From Oscillospiraceae bacterium (GTDB lineage Bacteria > Bacillota > Clostridia > Oscillospirales > Ruminococcaceae): 64,000 nucleotides of DNA. This document shows positions 16,508-25,859 of the stretch, piece after piece. Positions within the stretch are counted from its first letter, which is position 1, and each line of letters starts with the position of its first letter. The stretch lies in contig JAFWQJ010000052.1 in NCBI GenBank assembly GCA_017545185.1, forward strand, positions 1 through 64,000, given 5' to 3'. A program made the translations under genes and the position numbers. Under the pieces are notes generated by a model. The model had not been told where the DNA came from, made no database searches, and worked only from the letters and a program-made list of their open reading frames with translations.

Positions 16508-17409
16508 TGCGGGCACTTCTCCGCGCAGGGCTCCGGCGCGATCTGATGAGCGGCTTCACATGGATGGCGCTGCTCATCAGCCTGCTCTGCGGACTGATCG
16601 CGATCCCGGTGCTCTGGCGGTTTGATCCCGAATACGGGATGCGGTTTTATCTGGACGATGGACTGCTGGTGTTCGCGCTGGTGATCGGGCTGGCGGTCTC
16701 CGCGGCACTCCGGATGCTGCGCGGCGCACTCGAACACGAAAGCGGCATGAGCCGGAACAAGCTGATCGGCGGCGCTTCAAAGGGCGAGCTGCTGCTGGCG
16801 GAAATGATCATCGCGGCGGGCACCGCACTGGTACAGTGCATCCTGAACGTCTGCCCGGTGCTCTATGCCGCGCTGCTCTATGTGCAGTATTTCACGCCGA
16901 AGAAAGCGGCACAGCTCTTTCTGCTGTTTCTGGCGTGCTACCTGTTCTTTGCCGTGCTGATGACGCTGATCTGGTACTATGCGCGTTCGTCTGCGGCGAT
17001 CGTCGTGACCGGCTGCGTGCTGTTCGCCGTGACCGGCATGGGCGGCCTGATGCTGACTGCCAAGCTGCAGCAGCCGCAGTATTCCATCGAGGACTTCGAG
17101 GTCGTCCGGAATGAACAGGGCGAGGTCGTCAGTCACCGGGAGAAGCGCGTCCGCAATCCGCAGGCGCTGCACGAGCCGCTCCGGACGGTCTGCGAAGCGC
17201 TCGACACGGTCAACCCGGTCATGGCGGCGTTCCATGCGTATATCCAGATCGAGGAAAGCGATCTTTATGAAGATATCTCGGATAAAGATGCGAAAGGCCG
17301 CACCGCGGAACGGCACACACTGTATTACTGCCCGGCCGCGCTGTCCGGCCTGACTTTGCTGCTGTTCGCGGGCGGACTGCTGTTCGCGCCGAACAAAAAC
17401 TTCAACTGA
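16504..17409 (+). CDS. ABC-2-type permease, third and divergent
   Basis: This 301-residue membrane protein has about six hydrophobic segments. It shares the overall layout of the two permeases upstream but lacks their SGVHWN loop motif. The frame is open upstream to 16075, but that extension lies inside the second permease. The ATG at 16504, overlapping the previous TGA, is the sensible start. It precedes the histidine kinase by 20 bases. Confidence 0.82.
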   Translation: MMRALLRAGLRRDLMSGFTWMALLISLLCGLIAIPVLWRFDPEYGMRFYLDDGLLVFALVIGLAVSAALRMLRGALEHESGMSRNKLIGGASKGELLLAEMIIAAGTALVQCILNVCPVLYAALLYVQYFTPKKAAQLFLLFLACYLFFAVLMTLIWYYARSSAAIVVTGCVLFAVTGMGGLMLTAKLQQPQYSIEDFEVVRNEQGEVVSHREKRVRNPQALHEPLRTVCEALDTVNPVMAAFHAYIQIEESDLYEDISDKDAKGRTAERHTLYYCPAALSGLTLLLFAGGLLFAPNKNFN

Positions 17410-17429
17410 TACGGAAAGGCGGTGCAGGA

Positions 17430-18338
17430 ATGCTCCCGTGGATTCTTTTCGGTATTGCGGCGGCATTGCTGCTCGCCGCCGTCATCAAGCTGTTTCTCAT
17501 GCGCGCCGATCTGCGCAGGCTGACGGATCAGCTTGAAAAGCGGCTTTCGGCGGATACGAATGTTCCGCTGCGGCTCGCGACCGGCGACCGTGCGGTCAGA
17601 GCACTGACAGCCTCGCTGAACCGGCAGCTCGATACGCTCCGGGAGCAGCAGCTGAAATATCTCTCCGGCGACCGCGAATTAAAAGACGCGGTTACGAATA
17701 TCTCCCACGATCTGCGCACCCCGCTGACGGCGATCTCCGGCTATCTGGAGCTGCTTTCGGCGGAGGTGCATTCGCCGTCTGCGGCGCGTTATCTCGCGGT
17801 CATCGGGACGCGCACGGAACAGATGCGGCAGCTGACCGAGGAGCTGTTCCGCTATTCGCTGATCCTCTCCGCGGACGGCAGCAGCGTACAGGAGAGCGTC
17901 TGCGTCAATGCGCTGCTCGAAGAATGCATCGCGGGATATTACGCTGTCCTGACGCAGCGCGGCATACAGCCGGAGATCGACCTGCCGGAGCAGCAGATCT
18001 TCTGCAAATGCAGCCGCACCGCGCTCGAACGCGTCTTTACGAATCTGCTGCACAATGCGCTCAAATACAGCAGCGGCGACCTGTTCATCACGGCATCGCC
18101 GGAAGGCACGGTGCGCTTTTCCAATCATGCCGCGGAGATCGACCGCACGCATCTGGCGCATCTGTTTGACCGGTTCTATACGGTCGAATCGGCGCAGCAT
18201 TCCACGGGACTCGGGCTGGCGATCGCCAAAACGGTCATGGAGCAGATGGGCGGCAGCATCACCGCGCAGTTTGAGGACGCGCTGCTCACCATTGAGATTC
18301 AGCTGCCGATGCAGGAGAGTCCGCAGGCGCTGCCGTGA
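17430..18338 (+). CDS. Sensor histidine kinase without large extracellular domain
   Basis: This 302-residue kinase has one strong N-terminal membrane span (about 3-23) and a HAMP-like linker. The phospho-acceptor is H93 in NISHDLRTPLTAISGY. An ATPase domain has the N box NLLHNALKYS and a G box GLGLAIAK. It lacks a sizable sensor domain, so, as in Bce-type systems, the signal may come from the transporter encoded just upstream. The likely partner is the regulator at 12764. A GGAAAGGCGGTG segment precedes the ATG. Confidence 0.9.
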   Translation: MLPWILFGIAAALLLAAVIKLFLMRADLRRLTDQLEKRLSADTNVPLRLATGDRAVRALTASLNRQLDTLREQQLKYLSGDRELKDAVTNISHDLRTPLTAISGYLELLSAEVHSPSAARYLAVIGTRTEQMRQLTEELFRYSLILSADGSSVQESVCVNALLEECIAGYYAVLTQRGIQPEIDLPEQQIFCKCSRTALERVFTNLLHNALKYSSGDLFITASPEGTVRFSNHAAEIDRTHLAHLFDRFYTVESAQHSTGLGLAIAKTVMEQMGGSITAQFEDALLTIEIQLPMQESPQALP

Positions 18339-18357
18339 ATCCGGATGAAAAACAAAT

Positions 18358-18388
18358 CGAGCCCCTCTGTCATCCGCAGAGGGGCTCG
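18358..18388. terminator. Bidirectional terminator between convergent kinase operons
   Basis: A perfect 12-bp stem CGAGCCCCTCTG / CAGAGGGGCTCG with a 7-base loop. The - strand side is followed by TTTGTTTTTC, the + strand side by a short TTG, so it works best for the - strand operon. Confidence 0.85.
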
Positions 18389-18402
18389 TTGTATGACGGG
18401 AA

Positions 18403-19674
18403 TCATGAGAGAGGAATCAGCAGCGTGACCGCCAGACCGTCGTCCGTTTTTGCGCAGCCGAGATGCCCGTTCATCCGCTTCATCAGCTCGCCGGAGATAT
18501 ACAGCCCGAGACCGCTGCCGTCCTTGCCCTCGGAGTTCGATTTGCCGCGGTAATATTTCACCGTCAGCAGGTCGATCTCCTCCTCCGGGACGCCGCCGCC
18601 CGAATCTGCAAGCTCCATGGCCAGATAATGATCCTGAAAGGCATACCGGACACGGATCTCCGTGCCTGCGTATTTATACGAATTGCTGATGATGTTGGCG
18701 ATGACCTGCGACAGCCGCCCGGTGTCTGTGCGGATCAGGCAGTCCGGGACGGGTTCCTCCCTGACCAGACCGCGGGAATCATGCTCCGCAAGCAGCGTGT
18801 GCAGCACAGAGGACTGCTCGTCGCGGCACTGTACCCGCATTTCGCCGAGCTCATCCAGCGCTGCGGTCAGCATCTCATCTGCCAGCACATGGATCTGCTC
18901 CGCCTTCCGGTGAATGCTGCCGACTTTCTCCCGGATATACGGGTCATCCGTTTTGCACATCAGCAGCTCACAGAGCAGCTTGATGCCCGTCACCGGCGTT
19001 TTGATGTCATGGCTGAGCGAGGCGGTCAGCTCCTTTTCGCGGAGCTTTAATTCGTCCTCTCTGCTCCGTGCGGCGCGCAGCTCCTCGCGCATCAGGTCAA
19101 AGCTTTCCGCGAAGCTGCCGAACAGATTGTGCTTTTCGATCAGCAGGGGATCATCCAGCTTGCCCTGCGCGATGTGCTCCGCAAACAGCTGCATCCGCCG
19201 GAACGGCCGCACGATCCGGATGCGGATGAACAGATCTGCCGCGATCAGCAGCAGCATGATAAAAGAGACTGCAAGCAGCGCGGTCAGCAGGACGGTGCGC
19301 TGCTTTTTGCGGTATCCCGAAAGCACGGGATCCGGCACGGCGGCTGTTCCGAGAAAGCTGCCGTCCTCCGTGACGGCCATGCAGAAATAGCCCTCCCGTC
19401 CGGCATCGCTGACTGAGCGGATCGTTTCGGGTACGGCTGCTGTCGCAAAGATGCGCGTCCCGTCACCGGAAAACACGATCAGCTCCGTGTCAAACTGCAG
19501 CGCCTGCAGCGTCTCCGGCTGACGGATATGCTCTTTGACCGTCTGGACCGTGTCGTTGAGCATCAGCATATCGCGCTCCTGCTGCCGGCAGTTTTCGCCG
19601 AGCCGGAACAGCACGAACAGGATCACCGCTGCGGCTGCCGCGGCAGCGATCAGAAATCTCCGGCAGCTGTTCAT
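18403..19674 (-). CDS. Sensor histidine kinase with extracytoplasmic domain
   Basis: This 423-residue kinase has membrane spans near 7-24 and 128-150, enclosing an outside sensor of about 100 residues. A HAMP domain to about 205 follows. The phospho-acceptor is H222 in SLSHDIKTPVTGIKLL. The ATPase domain has a NIISNSYKYA N box and a GSGLGLYISG G box. It overlaps the response regulator gene by ATGA, so they are a pair. It is the last gene of the - strand operon that starts at 25623. Confidence 0.92.
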   Translation of the reverse strand: MNSCRRFLIAAAAAAAVILFVLFRLGENCRQQERDMLMLNDTVQTVKEHIRQPETLQALQFDTELIVFSGDGTRIFATAAVPETIRSVSDAGREGYFCMAVTEDGSFLGTAAVPDPVLSGYRKKQRTVLLTALLAVSFIMLLLIAADLFIRIRIVRPFRRMQLFAEHIAQGKLDDPLLIEKHNLFGSFAESFDLMREELRAARSREDELKLREKELTASLSHDIKTPVTGIKLLCELLMCKTDDPYIREKVGSIHRKAEQIHVLADEMLTAALDELGEMRVQCRDEQSSVLHTLLAEHDSRGLVREEPVPDCLIRTDTGRLSQVIANIISNSYKYAGTEIRVRYAFQDHYLAMELADSGGGVPEEEIDLLTVKYYRGKSNSEGKDGSGLGLYISGELMKRMNGHLGCAKTDDGLAVTLLIPLS

Positions 19675-20402
19675 TCTGCGGTACTCCCGATGATGTATCC
19701 GACACCCCAGACCGTCCGGATGATCCTCGGCTCGTTCGGATCCTTCTCGATCTTCTCGCGCAGGTGCCGGATATGTACCGGCAGGGTGCCCTCTCCGACA
19801 AAGGCGTCGTCCCAGACATTGTTCAGGAACTCATCCTTCGTCACGACACGGCCGCGGTTTTTCAGCAGATAATGCAGCATTTTGTATTCCATCGCCTTCA
19901 GCGGAACGGTCTCGCTGCCGCGCAGCAGCAGATGCGTGCCGGTATCCAGCAGTATGCCGTCCGCGACCGTGATCTGCTCCGGTGCCGTAATGCCGGAAAC
20001 GGCTTTCGCGGAGACTGCCTGTGCGGTCTCCGCTGCCTTTTCGTATCTTGCAAGTACGGCCTTTACCTTTGCGAGCAGAATGCTCAGCGTATAGGGCTTT
20101 TTGATGTAGTCATCGCCGCCGATGTTCAGTGCCGTCAGGATATCGTCATCGCCGGTGCGCGCACTGATAAACAGGATCGGCATATCGAACTGCTTCCGGA
20201 TCTGCTTGCAGAGCTCAAAGCCGGAGCGTCCGCCGAGATTGATGTCCAGCAGAAGCAGCGAGACCTGATGCGTCTTCAGAAATTCCTCTGCCGCCTCATA
20301 GCTGCCGACCGCAGCCGTTCTGATGTCAAACATGTTGAAATACTCCGCAGTCGTCTCTGCGATCGTTTCATCGTCATCAATCATCAGGCACTGATACTTC
20401 AT
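19671..20402 (-). CDS. OmpR-family response regulator
   Basis: This 243-residue regulator starts at an ATG at 20402 (MKYQCLMIDDDETIAE), preceded by AGAGGTG; a longer frame from 20459 lacks support. The receiver has D53 as phospho-acceptor in LLLLDINLGG. The winged helix covers about residues 145-240 and ends in RTVWGVGYIIG. It lies 16 bases after the serine hydrolase gene and overlaps its kinase. The 21-bp-spaced repeats at 25686-25717, upstream of the operon's first gene, are its best candidate target. Confidence 0.92.
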   Translation of the reverse strand: MKYQCLMIDDDETIAETTAEYFNMFDIRTAAVGSYEAAEEFLKTHQVSLLLLDINLGGRSGFELCKQIRKQFDMPILFISARTGDDDILTALNIGGDDYIKKPYTLSILLAKVKAVLARYEKAAETAQAVSAKAVSGITAPEQITVADGILLDTGTHLLLRGSETVPLKAMEYKMLHYLLKNRGRVVTKDEFLNNVWDDAFVGEGTLPVHIRHLREKIEKDPNEPRIIRTVWGVGYIIGSTAE

Positions 20403-20418
20403 GTCTTCACCTCTTTGC

Positions 20419-22347
20419 TTACTGCCGGATGCCGATTCTGCTGCCGGTCTCTCCGACAAACACGATCCTGCCGGCGGGCGGGAGCGTGACCGTTCTGCCG
20501 CTGTCCTTCATATAGACGGAATAGGTCAGGTGGTCATGCCGGTCATAGACATAAACAGCTGCTTTTTCCGGAATATCCAGCGTGACGGTTCTTCTGTCGG
20601 TATTATACCACGAGGCCGCACCGCTTGTCAACTGCACCTCCCGGAGATCTGCGGGCAGACTGCTGATCGCATCCTCTGCGATCAGCTTTTCGCCGATCGT
20701 GCTCATGATGAGGTACTCTGTGCCGTTTTCGGTGACGATCTCCGCATCGGTCAGGTCGCGGCTTGCGGAGGAGGGGATATGCAGGATGCTTTCCAAATGG
20801 GTGCTGTCCTTGATTTTCAGGTCGTTGACATAGCCGCGCACACCGGCCGGAATGTCAAGCATTATGCTGACTTTCTCGGTGTAGGCAACAGAGGACGCAC
20901 ATTCATTGCAGAGATAATACCGCCTGCCGTCCCGCTGATCCCATGCCGCCTGCACCGCCTCGCTGACCGGGTTTTCCCCGAGCGGCTGTGCAAAGTAGGT
21001 TTCCGGATTGCTGAGAAATCCGAAGGTTTCGTCGCCGCTGGTGCTTTCCGCTGTCATCCAGATACTGCCGTTTTTCTCACGGAACCGCAGAACCGTCGGA
21101 TTTGCAGGCTGCGTGACCGTGCCCGCTTCCGCACGGCCGAGCACCTCCGAAAAGCTGTCATCCGCCGTATACATGAAATCGGTATCCGGCACGGCCGGGT
21201 CGTTCAGATTGCTGATGTGCATATACCGCTTCTGCGGGAAGGAAAGCCGGAATATGCCTTCCGAATTGACCCAGAGCCCCTCATACTGCAGATATTTTTC
21301 CGGGATGCTGCCGGTCAGCTCCGGCTTCTCCGGCTGACTGCGGGAGACCTGAATGCCCTTTTCCTCCAGCGCGAGATCCATCAGCGCCATGGCAAGCAGC
21401 GCATTGTACGAGCTGGAGCCGCCCGCTGAAACGACACCGATGCTGATTTCCTCATCCGGTGCGACCAGCAGCTCCGCGTGCTGGAAGGTGAGGTCGCCGC
21501 CCTTGCTGAGCACCTGCACGCCGGCTTTTTCATAATCCGCATAGCCGACATTGTCCCAGCCGAGCCCGAAGCCGTCCTCATAAGGGTCATCGCTCTGACA
21601 GGTCCGCATCTCGTTTTTCGCCTTCTCGGAGAGCAGCTCCGTATTTCCGGTGAAGAACGCGCTGCCGAACCGGCTGAGCTCCGCCGCGGTGGAGAGCACG
21701 CCGCCGTCACCGATCGTCATGCAGTATTCCGGCGTATGCTCCGTGTTTTTCAGAAAGACCTTCGCCTGCTCCGCCGTATCAAATGCGTTCCACGGCGTAC
21801 CGGTCTGCTGCAGCCCGAGCGGGCGGCAGATATGTGCTTCCAGATAATCGGTATAGCTTTCGCCGCTGACGCGCTCTGCGATCAGCTCCAGCAGATTGAA
21901 GCCGTCGTTGCAGTAGGCGCCGTATGCGCCGGGCGCCGCCTTCAGCCGTTCCGTGCTGATGTTCTGCAGGAAGCGGTCATGCGGCAGGGGACTTCTGTCG
22001 TTCAGCAGCATTGCATCGTGGTAGAACGAGCCCATCATGCCGGAACGGTGATTCATCAGCATCCGGACGGTGATCTGCCGGTACCGCGGATCGGCGAGCC
22101 GGAACTCCGGCAGATAGTCCGTCACGGGCGCGTCAATGTCAAGCTTTCCCTGATCGGCGAGCTGCATCACCGCAGCCGTCACAAAGACCTTGCTGACCGA
22201 TCCGACCGAGAACAGCGTATCTGATGCTTCATGCGGCTTGTTCTCTGCCGCTGCCGTTCTGCCGGCAGCACCGGCACCGACCGTTCCGCTCTGCAGCAGC
22301 AGCACCGCTGCGGCTCCCGCAAGAACAGTCCTCGTTATATGTTTCAT
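20419..22347 (-). CDS. Secreted serine hydrolase, beta-lactamase / penicillin-binding fold
   Basis: This 642-residue protein has a signal peptide (about 1-28). A class C beta-lactamase-like domain carries S50-V-S-K53 (SxxK) and Y145-C-N147 (YxN). A long C-terminal part (about 350-642) is beta-rich and unassigned. Such proteins act outside the membrane as D-amino-acid peptidases, esterases or beta-lactamases. Its place between an FtsX-type ABC transporter and a two-component system suggests a role in envelope stress or peptide-antibiotic defence. Substrate unknown. Confidence 0.85.
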   Translation of the reverse strand: MKHITRTVLAGAAAVLLLQSGTVGAGAAGRTAAAENKPHEASDTLFSVGSVSKVFVTAAVMQLADQGKLDIDAPVTDYLPEFRLADPRYRQITVRMLMNHRSGMMGSFYHDAMLLNDRSPLPHDRFLQNISTERLKAAPGAYGAYCNDGFNLLELIAERVSGESYTDYLEAHICRPLGLQQTGTPWNAFDTAEQAKVFLKNTEHTPEYCMTIGDGGVLSTAAELSRFGSAFFTGNTELLSEKAKNEMRTCQSDDPYEDGFGLGWDNVGYADYEKAGVQVLSKGGDLTFQHAELLVAPDEEISIGVVSAGGSSSYNALLAMALMDLALEEKGIQVSRSQPEKPELTGSIPEKYLQYEGLWVNSEGIFRLSFPQKRYMHISNLNDPAVPDTDFMYTADDSFSEVLGRAEAGTVTQPANPTVLRFREKNGSIWMTAESTSGDETFGFLSNPETYFAQPLGENPVSEAVQAAWDQRDGRRYYLCNECASSVAYTEKVSIMLDIPAGVRGYVNDLKIKDSTHLESILHIPSSASRDLTDAEIVTENGTEYLIMSTIGEKLIAEDAISSLPADLREVQLTSGAASWYNTDRRTVTLDIPEKAAVYVYDRHDHLTYSVYMKDSGRTVTLPPAGRIVFVGETGSRIGIRQ

Positions 22348-22360
22348 ATTGCACCGCTCC

Positions 22361-24868
22361 TTATTCCGTCATCAGTTCATAAACAGAGATCTTTTTGATT
22401 TTTCTTGCGCCGAGATACGCGCAGCCGAAGCAGAATGCGATGATCGCCAGATCAAGCAGCAGCACGGCCGGCAGATTGATCGGCACCGCACCGATCATGC
22501 CGATCAGCAGCCTGACTGCAAGGACGCTGATCGCCGTACCGATGACCGTTGCCGCGATCACCGCGGGCACGATCTGAAAGGCCAGCTGCAGCATCAGTTC
22601 CTTTGCGGTGTAGCCCATGCTTTTCATGATGCCGAGCTCCCTGCGCTTCCGGCGGATCTCCGACGACATCAGGATCGTCAGGATCATCATGACGACCGCA
22701 GCAGCCAGCAGCATGAATACCTTTGTCGTGACGGATACCGCGGCGGACAAATTCTTCATATATGCGCCGAGCAGATCCGGGAAATTCAGAAAATCCCTGA
22801 TCCGGATCCCGCTGCTGCTGCCGGTGATGACCGTATCGCCGGAGCGGATCGCGTATTCGACATGCGTTGCGTCCGACTGCTCCAGCATCGCGGACATGAC
22901 CTGATCCGCCCTTGCGCGGATGCGCGCTTCATAGCCCTCCGGCACAGCGCTTTCTGCAGCGCCGAGATTTGCAGCGCTCTTTCCGAACCGGCTGTCAAGC
23001 ACGGCGCGCAGCTCCTCCGGTGCGGTGCCCTCGCTCCGGTAGATCTGGAACGTATCCGGCCGGTAGAGCGGATTCAGCTGCTTCATGCCGTCCGCTGTCA
23101 GATAAACGCTGTTGGAATTGACGATCGCCGTTACGATGCCGGTGATCAGATAGTCCCGGCGGACGGAATTGTATTCGAGGCTGAGCGTATCCCCGATCTG
23201 CAGATGATCGGCAGTGGAGACCACCTTGGAGATCATCAGCTCATTGTCATGCGCCGGGAACCGTCCGGCAATCGGGATGATGTTTTCTGTCTCGCTGTAA
23301 TCTGCGTAGATATTGGCAAAATACTGCTTGGTATTTTCAACGCCGAATACCCTGACCGCACCCATGGAACTGGTCGGCAGCACCTTCCGTACCTCCGGCA
23401 GCGATTCCAGCTCCGCGCGGAATGCGGCGGGGTCTGTCTCCGTCATGATCATGATCTCCGTATCGCTTACCTCATAGCCCGCCATGCTGAGCACCACATT
23501 CATGTCCTGCCCGAGGAAGCTGTAAATGATAAAGCTGAGCACGACGGCGCTCACGGTGATGCCCGTCACAAGTGTCAGCGCAATGTTCTGCCGGACATGC
23601 GAAGCAAAGCTCTTGAGCGCAAGCCGGAGATGCACATTGTTTCTGGTATTCCGCAGCGGAAAATGCGATCTGCCGAAGTGGTGATTCTGAATGCCCTTCC
23701 GGAATGCCAGCACCGGCGGGTATTTCCGGACGGAGCGCGCCTTCAGCAGCGCCAGCATCGTAATGAGAAGCAGGATGCCCGCAATGATCAGCAGAACCGG
23801 CAGCGGATGCATCATGTGACTGACCGGGTAGCCCTTCATGTCCTCTGAAATGCGGATCAGCACCGCAAAGATGCCGATGCCGAGCACCGCGCCTGCGATG
23901 CAGCCGGAGAGTGCGGTCAGGAAGTATTCCGCAGCGTAGGACAGGGCGATCTCGCGCGAACGGTAGCCGAGTGCTTCCAGCACGCCGATCTGCACGATCT
24001 GCTCCTGAATATCGCTGATGACGCGGAACCCGATCATCACCGCGATCGCGATCAGAACGATGACGGCCATGATCTCCGTGATCTTCAGGACATACATGAT
24101 CTCGAGATTGAAACTTTCTTCATAATACTTCATCATCTGCACGCCGCAGTCGTCGGTCATCAGGCCGGCTTCATCGGATGCGAGAAACCATTTGTCGCAG
24201 ACAGCCTCTGCTTCGTTCTCGTCTTTCAGGGTGAAGAAAATGTCGCTGCAGCGCGTAAAGACATTTTTCAGTACGGCGTAGTCCGCATCACTGACGATCA
24301 GCTTCGTCTCGCTGAAATAACCGCTTTCATAAAAGCCGGCGACCGTAAACGTAAATCTCTTTGTATTCTGGATGACCGAAAACGGGTCGCCTGCCTGTAT
24401 CTGCAGGGACTTTTTCTCGTTCAGCGGGAGAAAGACCGGATGCTCCATTGCGGCGATTTCCGCCGCGCTGAACGGCGACTGCGGCCGATAGCATTCATAC
24501 TGTTCTTCGTTCTGCCGCGTGATGAATGTGCAGGGATACAGGCGCTCCTGACCGTTTTTGTCTGTGATCCGGGCCGCGGTCGCATAGAGATACCGGATGA
24601 CAGCACAGTCCGTAACGCGGCTGTCCTGCTTCAGGATCTCCAGTCCGCGGACAGCATCTTCCTCCTCTGCGATCGAGATCTGATTGTGATAAAAGCCTGT
24701 GCGCTCCGCCATTTCGGGGAACATCCGCCGGACATTCCGCTCCGCGCAGAACGCTCCGGCAAGCAGTCCCGTGCAGAGCATCACAAGGATGCCGAGCATG
24801 ACGGATTCCGTTTTGTGCCTGCGGAGATTGGCAAGCGCAAGCCGCATGATCTTTTCCATATCCCTCAC
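22361..24868 (-). CDS. FtsX/MacB-type ABC transporter permease
   Basis: This 835-residue permease has two FtsX-like halves. A hydrophobic N-terminal span is followed by an outside domain of about 200 residues, then three spans. A second outside domain and three more spans near the C-terminus follow, ending in KISVYELMTE. The layout fits the BceB/MacB-like family that moves or senses antimicrobial peptides. It overlaps the ATPase stop. The GTG at 24868 (GTGA overlap) or the ATG at 24859 could be the start; spacing does not decide it. Confidence 0.87.
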   Translation of the reverse strand: MRDMEKIMRLALANLRRHKTESVMLGILVMLCTGLLAGAFCAERNVRRMFPEMAERTGFYHNQISIAEEEDAVRGLEILKQDSRVTDCAVIRYLYATAARITDKNGQERLYPCTFITRQNEEQYECYRPQSPFSAAEIAAMEHPVFLPLNEKKSLQIQAGDPFSVIQNTKRFTFTVAGFYESGYFSETKLIVSDADYAVLKNVFTRCSDIFFTLKDENEAEAVCDKWFLASDEAGLMTDDCGVQMMKYYEESFNLEIMYVLKITEIMAVIVLIAIAVMIGFRVISDIQEQIVQIGVLEALGYRSREIALSYAAEYFLTALSGCIAGAVLGIGIFAVLIRISEDMKGYPVSHMMHPLPVLLIIAGILLLITMLALLKARSVRKYPPVLAFRKGIQNHHFGRSHFPLRNTRNNVHLRLALKSFASHVRQNIALTLVTGITVSAVVLSFIIYSFLGQDMNVVLSMAGYEVSDTEIMIMTETDPAAFRAELESLPEVRKVLPTSSMGAVRVFGVENTKQYFANIYADYSETENIIPIAGRFPAHDNELMISKVVSTADHLQIGDTLSLEYNSVRRDYLITGIVTAIVNSNSVYLTADGMKQLNPLYRPDTFQIYRSEGTAPEELRAVLDSRFGKSAANLGAAESAVPEGYEARIRARADQVMSAMLEQSDATHVEYAIRSGDTVITGSSSGIRIRDFLNFPDLLGAYMKNLSAAVSVTTKVFMLLAAAVVMMILTILMSSEIRRKRRELGIMKSMGYTAKELMLQLAFQIVPAVIAATVIGTAISVLAVRLLIGMIGAVPINLPAVLLLDLAIIAFCFGCAYLGARKIKKISVYELMTE

Positions 24869-25623
24869 CAGCCCATCTCATCCAGAAAGCGCTGCAGCTG
24901 CTCGCGCCGCTGCTTCGGATCGTCCGTGCCGAAGGGAGGCATCTCATGCTCCCCGACAATGTCGCCGTCCCGCAGAAAGATGACTCTGCTGCCGCGCAGC
25001 GCCGTCCGCAGGTCATGCGTGACCATGACGATGCTCTGTCCCTTTTCGTGCAGCTCCGTAAAGATATTCAGCACATCCGTTCCGGCAGCGGAATTGAGCG
25101 AGCCCGTCGGCTCATCCGCAAACAGGATCTCCGGCTCGTTGACGATCGCCCGGACGATCCCGACTCTCTGACATTCGCCGCCGGACAGCTGATTCGGAAA
25201 CTTCTGCCACAGCTCTTTGCCGATGCCGGCCTTCTGCAGCAGCGTTTCCGCCTTCTGCACAAGCGCCGGCGAATTTTTCTGCGCAGCCAGCGCGCCGGTC
25301 ATGACATTGTCAAAGACATTCATGTTTTCGAGCAGGTAGATGCTCTGGAACACAAAGCCGCAGTGCTCCCGCCGGAATACCGTAAGCTGATCGTTGGTAT
25401 AGGCGGAGATATCCTCATCCCCGAAGAACACCTTGCCGAGCGTCGGCTTGTCCATGCCGGAAAGCGCATAGAGCAGCGTGGATTTGCCGGAGCCGGATGC
25501 GCCCATGATGACCGTGAAATCCTTTTCGCGGATCTCCAGATCGAGGTTTTTGATGACATGCTGCTGCAGACCGCTGTTCGAGAACGTCTTGCAGAGCTTT
25601 TCCGTATGCAGGATCGCTTTCAT
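24865..25623 (-). CDS. ABC transporter ATPase, MacB/BceA/LolD-like
   Basis: This 252-residue ATPase has Walker A GASGSGKST, signature LSGGECQRVG and Walker B EILFADEPTGSLN. It belongs to the family that pairs with FtsX-type permeases. An ATG at 25623 with AAAGGAG upstream is chosen over the longer frame. It is the first gene of a five-gene operon (ATPase, permease, serine hydrolase, regulator, kinase) and has a promoter with operator-like repeats upstream. Confidence 0.9.
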   Translation of the reverse strand: MKAILHTEKLCKTFSNSGLQQHVIKNLDLEIREKDFTVIMGASGSGKSTLLYALSGMDKPTLGKVFFGDEDISAYTNDQLTVFRREHCGFVFQSIYLLENMNVFDNVMTGALAAQKNSPALVQKAETLLQKAGIGKELWQKFPNQLSGGECQRVGIVRAIVNEPEILFADEPTGSLNSAAGTDVLNIFTELHEKGQSIVMVTHDLRTALRGSRVIFLRDGDIVGEHEMPPFGTDDPKQRREQLQRFLDEMGW

Positions 25624-25657
25624 TGTGATACACTCCTTTTGTGTCTGTTGTAATTTT

Positions 25658-25717
25658 ATTATACCGGAAAAGCGCGCCGCAGTCTTTATCAAATTCCTGT
25701 TATTTCTTATCAAATTC
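25658..25717 (-). promoter_or_regulatory. Activator-type promoter with 21-bp-spaced direct repeats
   Basis: On the - strand GAATTTGATAA occurs twice, at 25717-25707 and 25696-25686, 21 bp apart (two helical turns). A perfect TATAAT lies at 25663-25658. No good -35 hexamer stands 17 bp from it, so the repeats probably recruit the response regulator in place of the -35 contact. Confidence 0.65.
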
Positions 25718-25759
25718 TTAAGCGGGCAGCGCGGCGGCATCATTTTTATCTGTCTTCCG

Positions 25760-25788
25760 TTGAAAAATTCACAAAGTTATGCTATAAT
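25760..25788 (+). promoter_or_regulatory. Sigma-A promoter for transglutaminase-like gene
   Basis: TTGAAA (25760-25765), a 17-bp spacer and TATAAT (25783-25788), about 70 bases before the ATG at 25860. Confidence 0.85.
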
Positions 25789-25859
25789 AAAAATGCAATC
25801 GACACGGCTGCGGGAGGATGCGCGTTTCGGGGCGCGGACGGACAAACAGGAGGGACATC

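Noticed and set aside
20403..20459. Longer N-terminus for the response regulator
   Set aside because: The extra 19 residues are unlike a receiver domain start and overlap the serine hydrolase stop; AGAGGTG supports the ATG at 20402.
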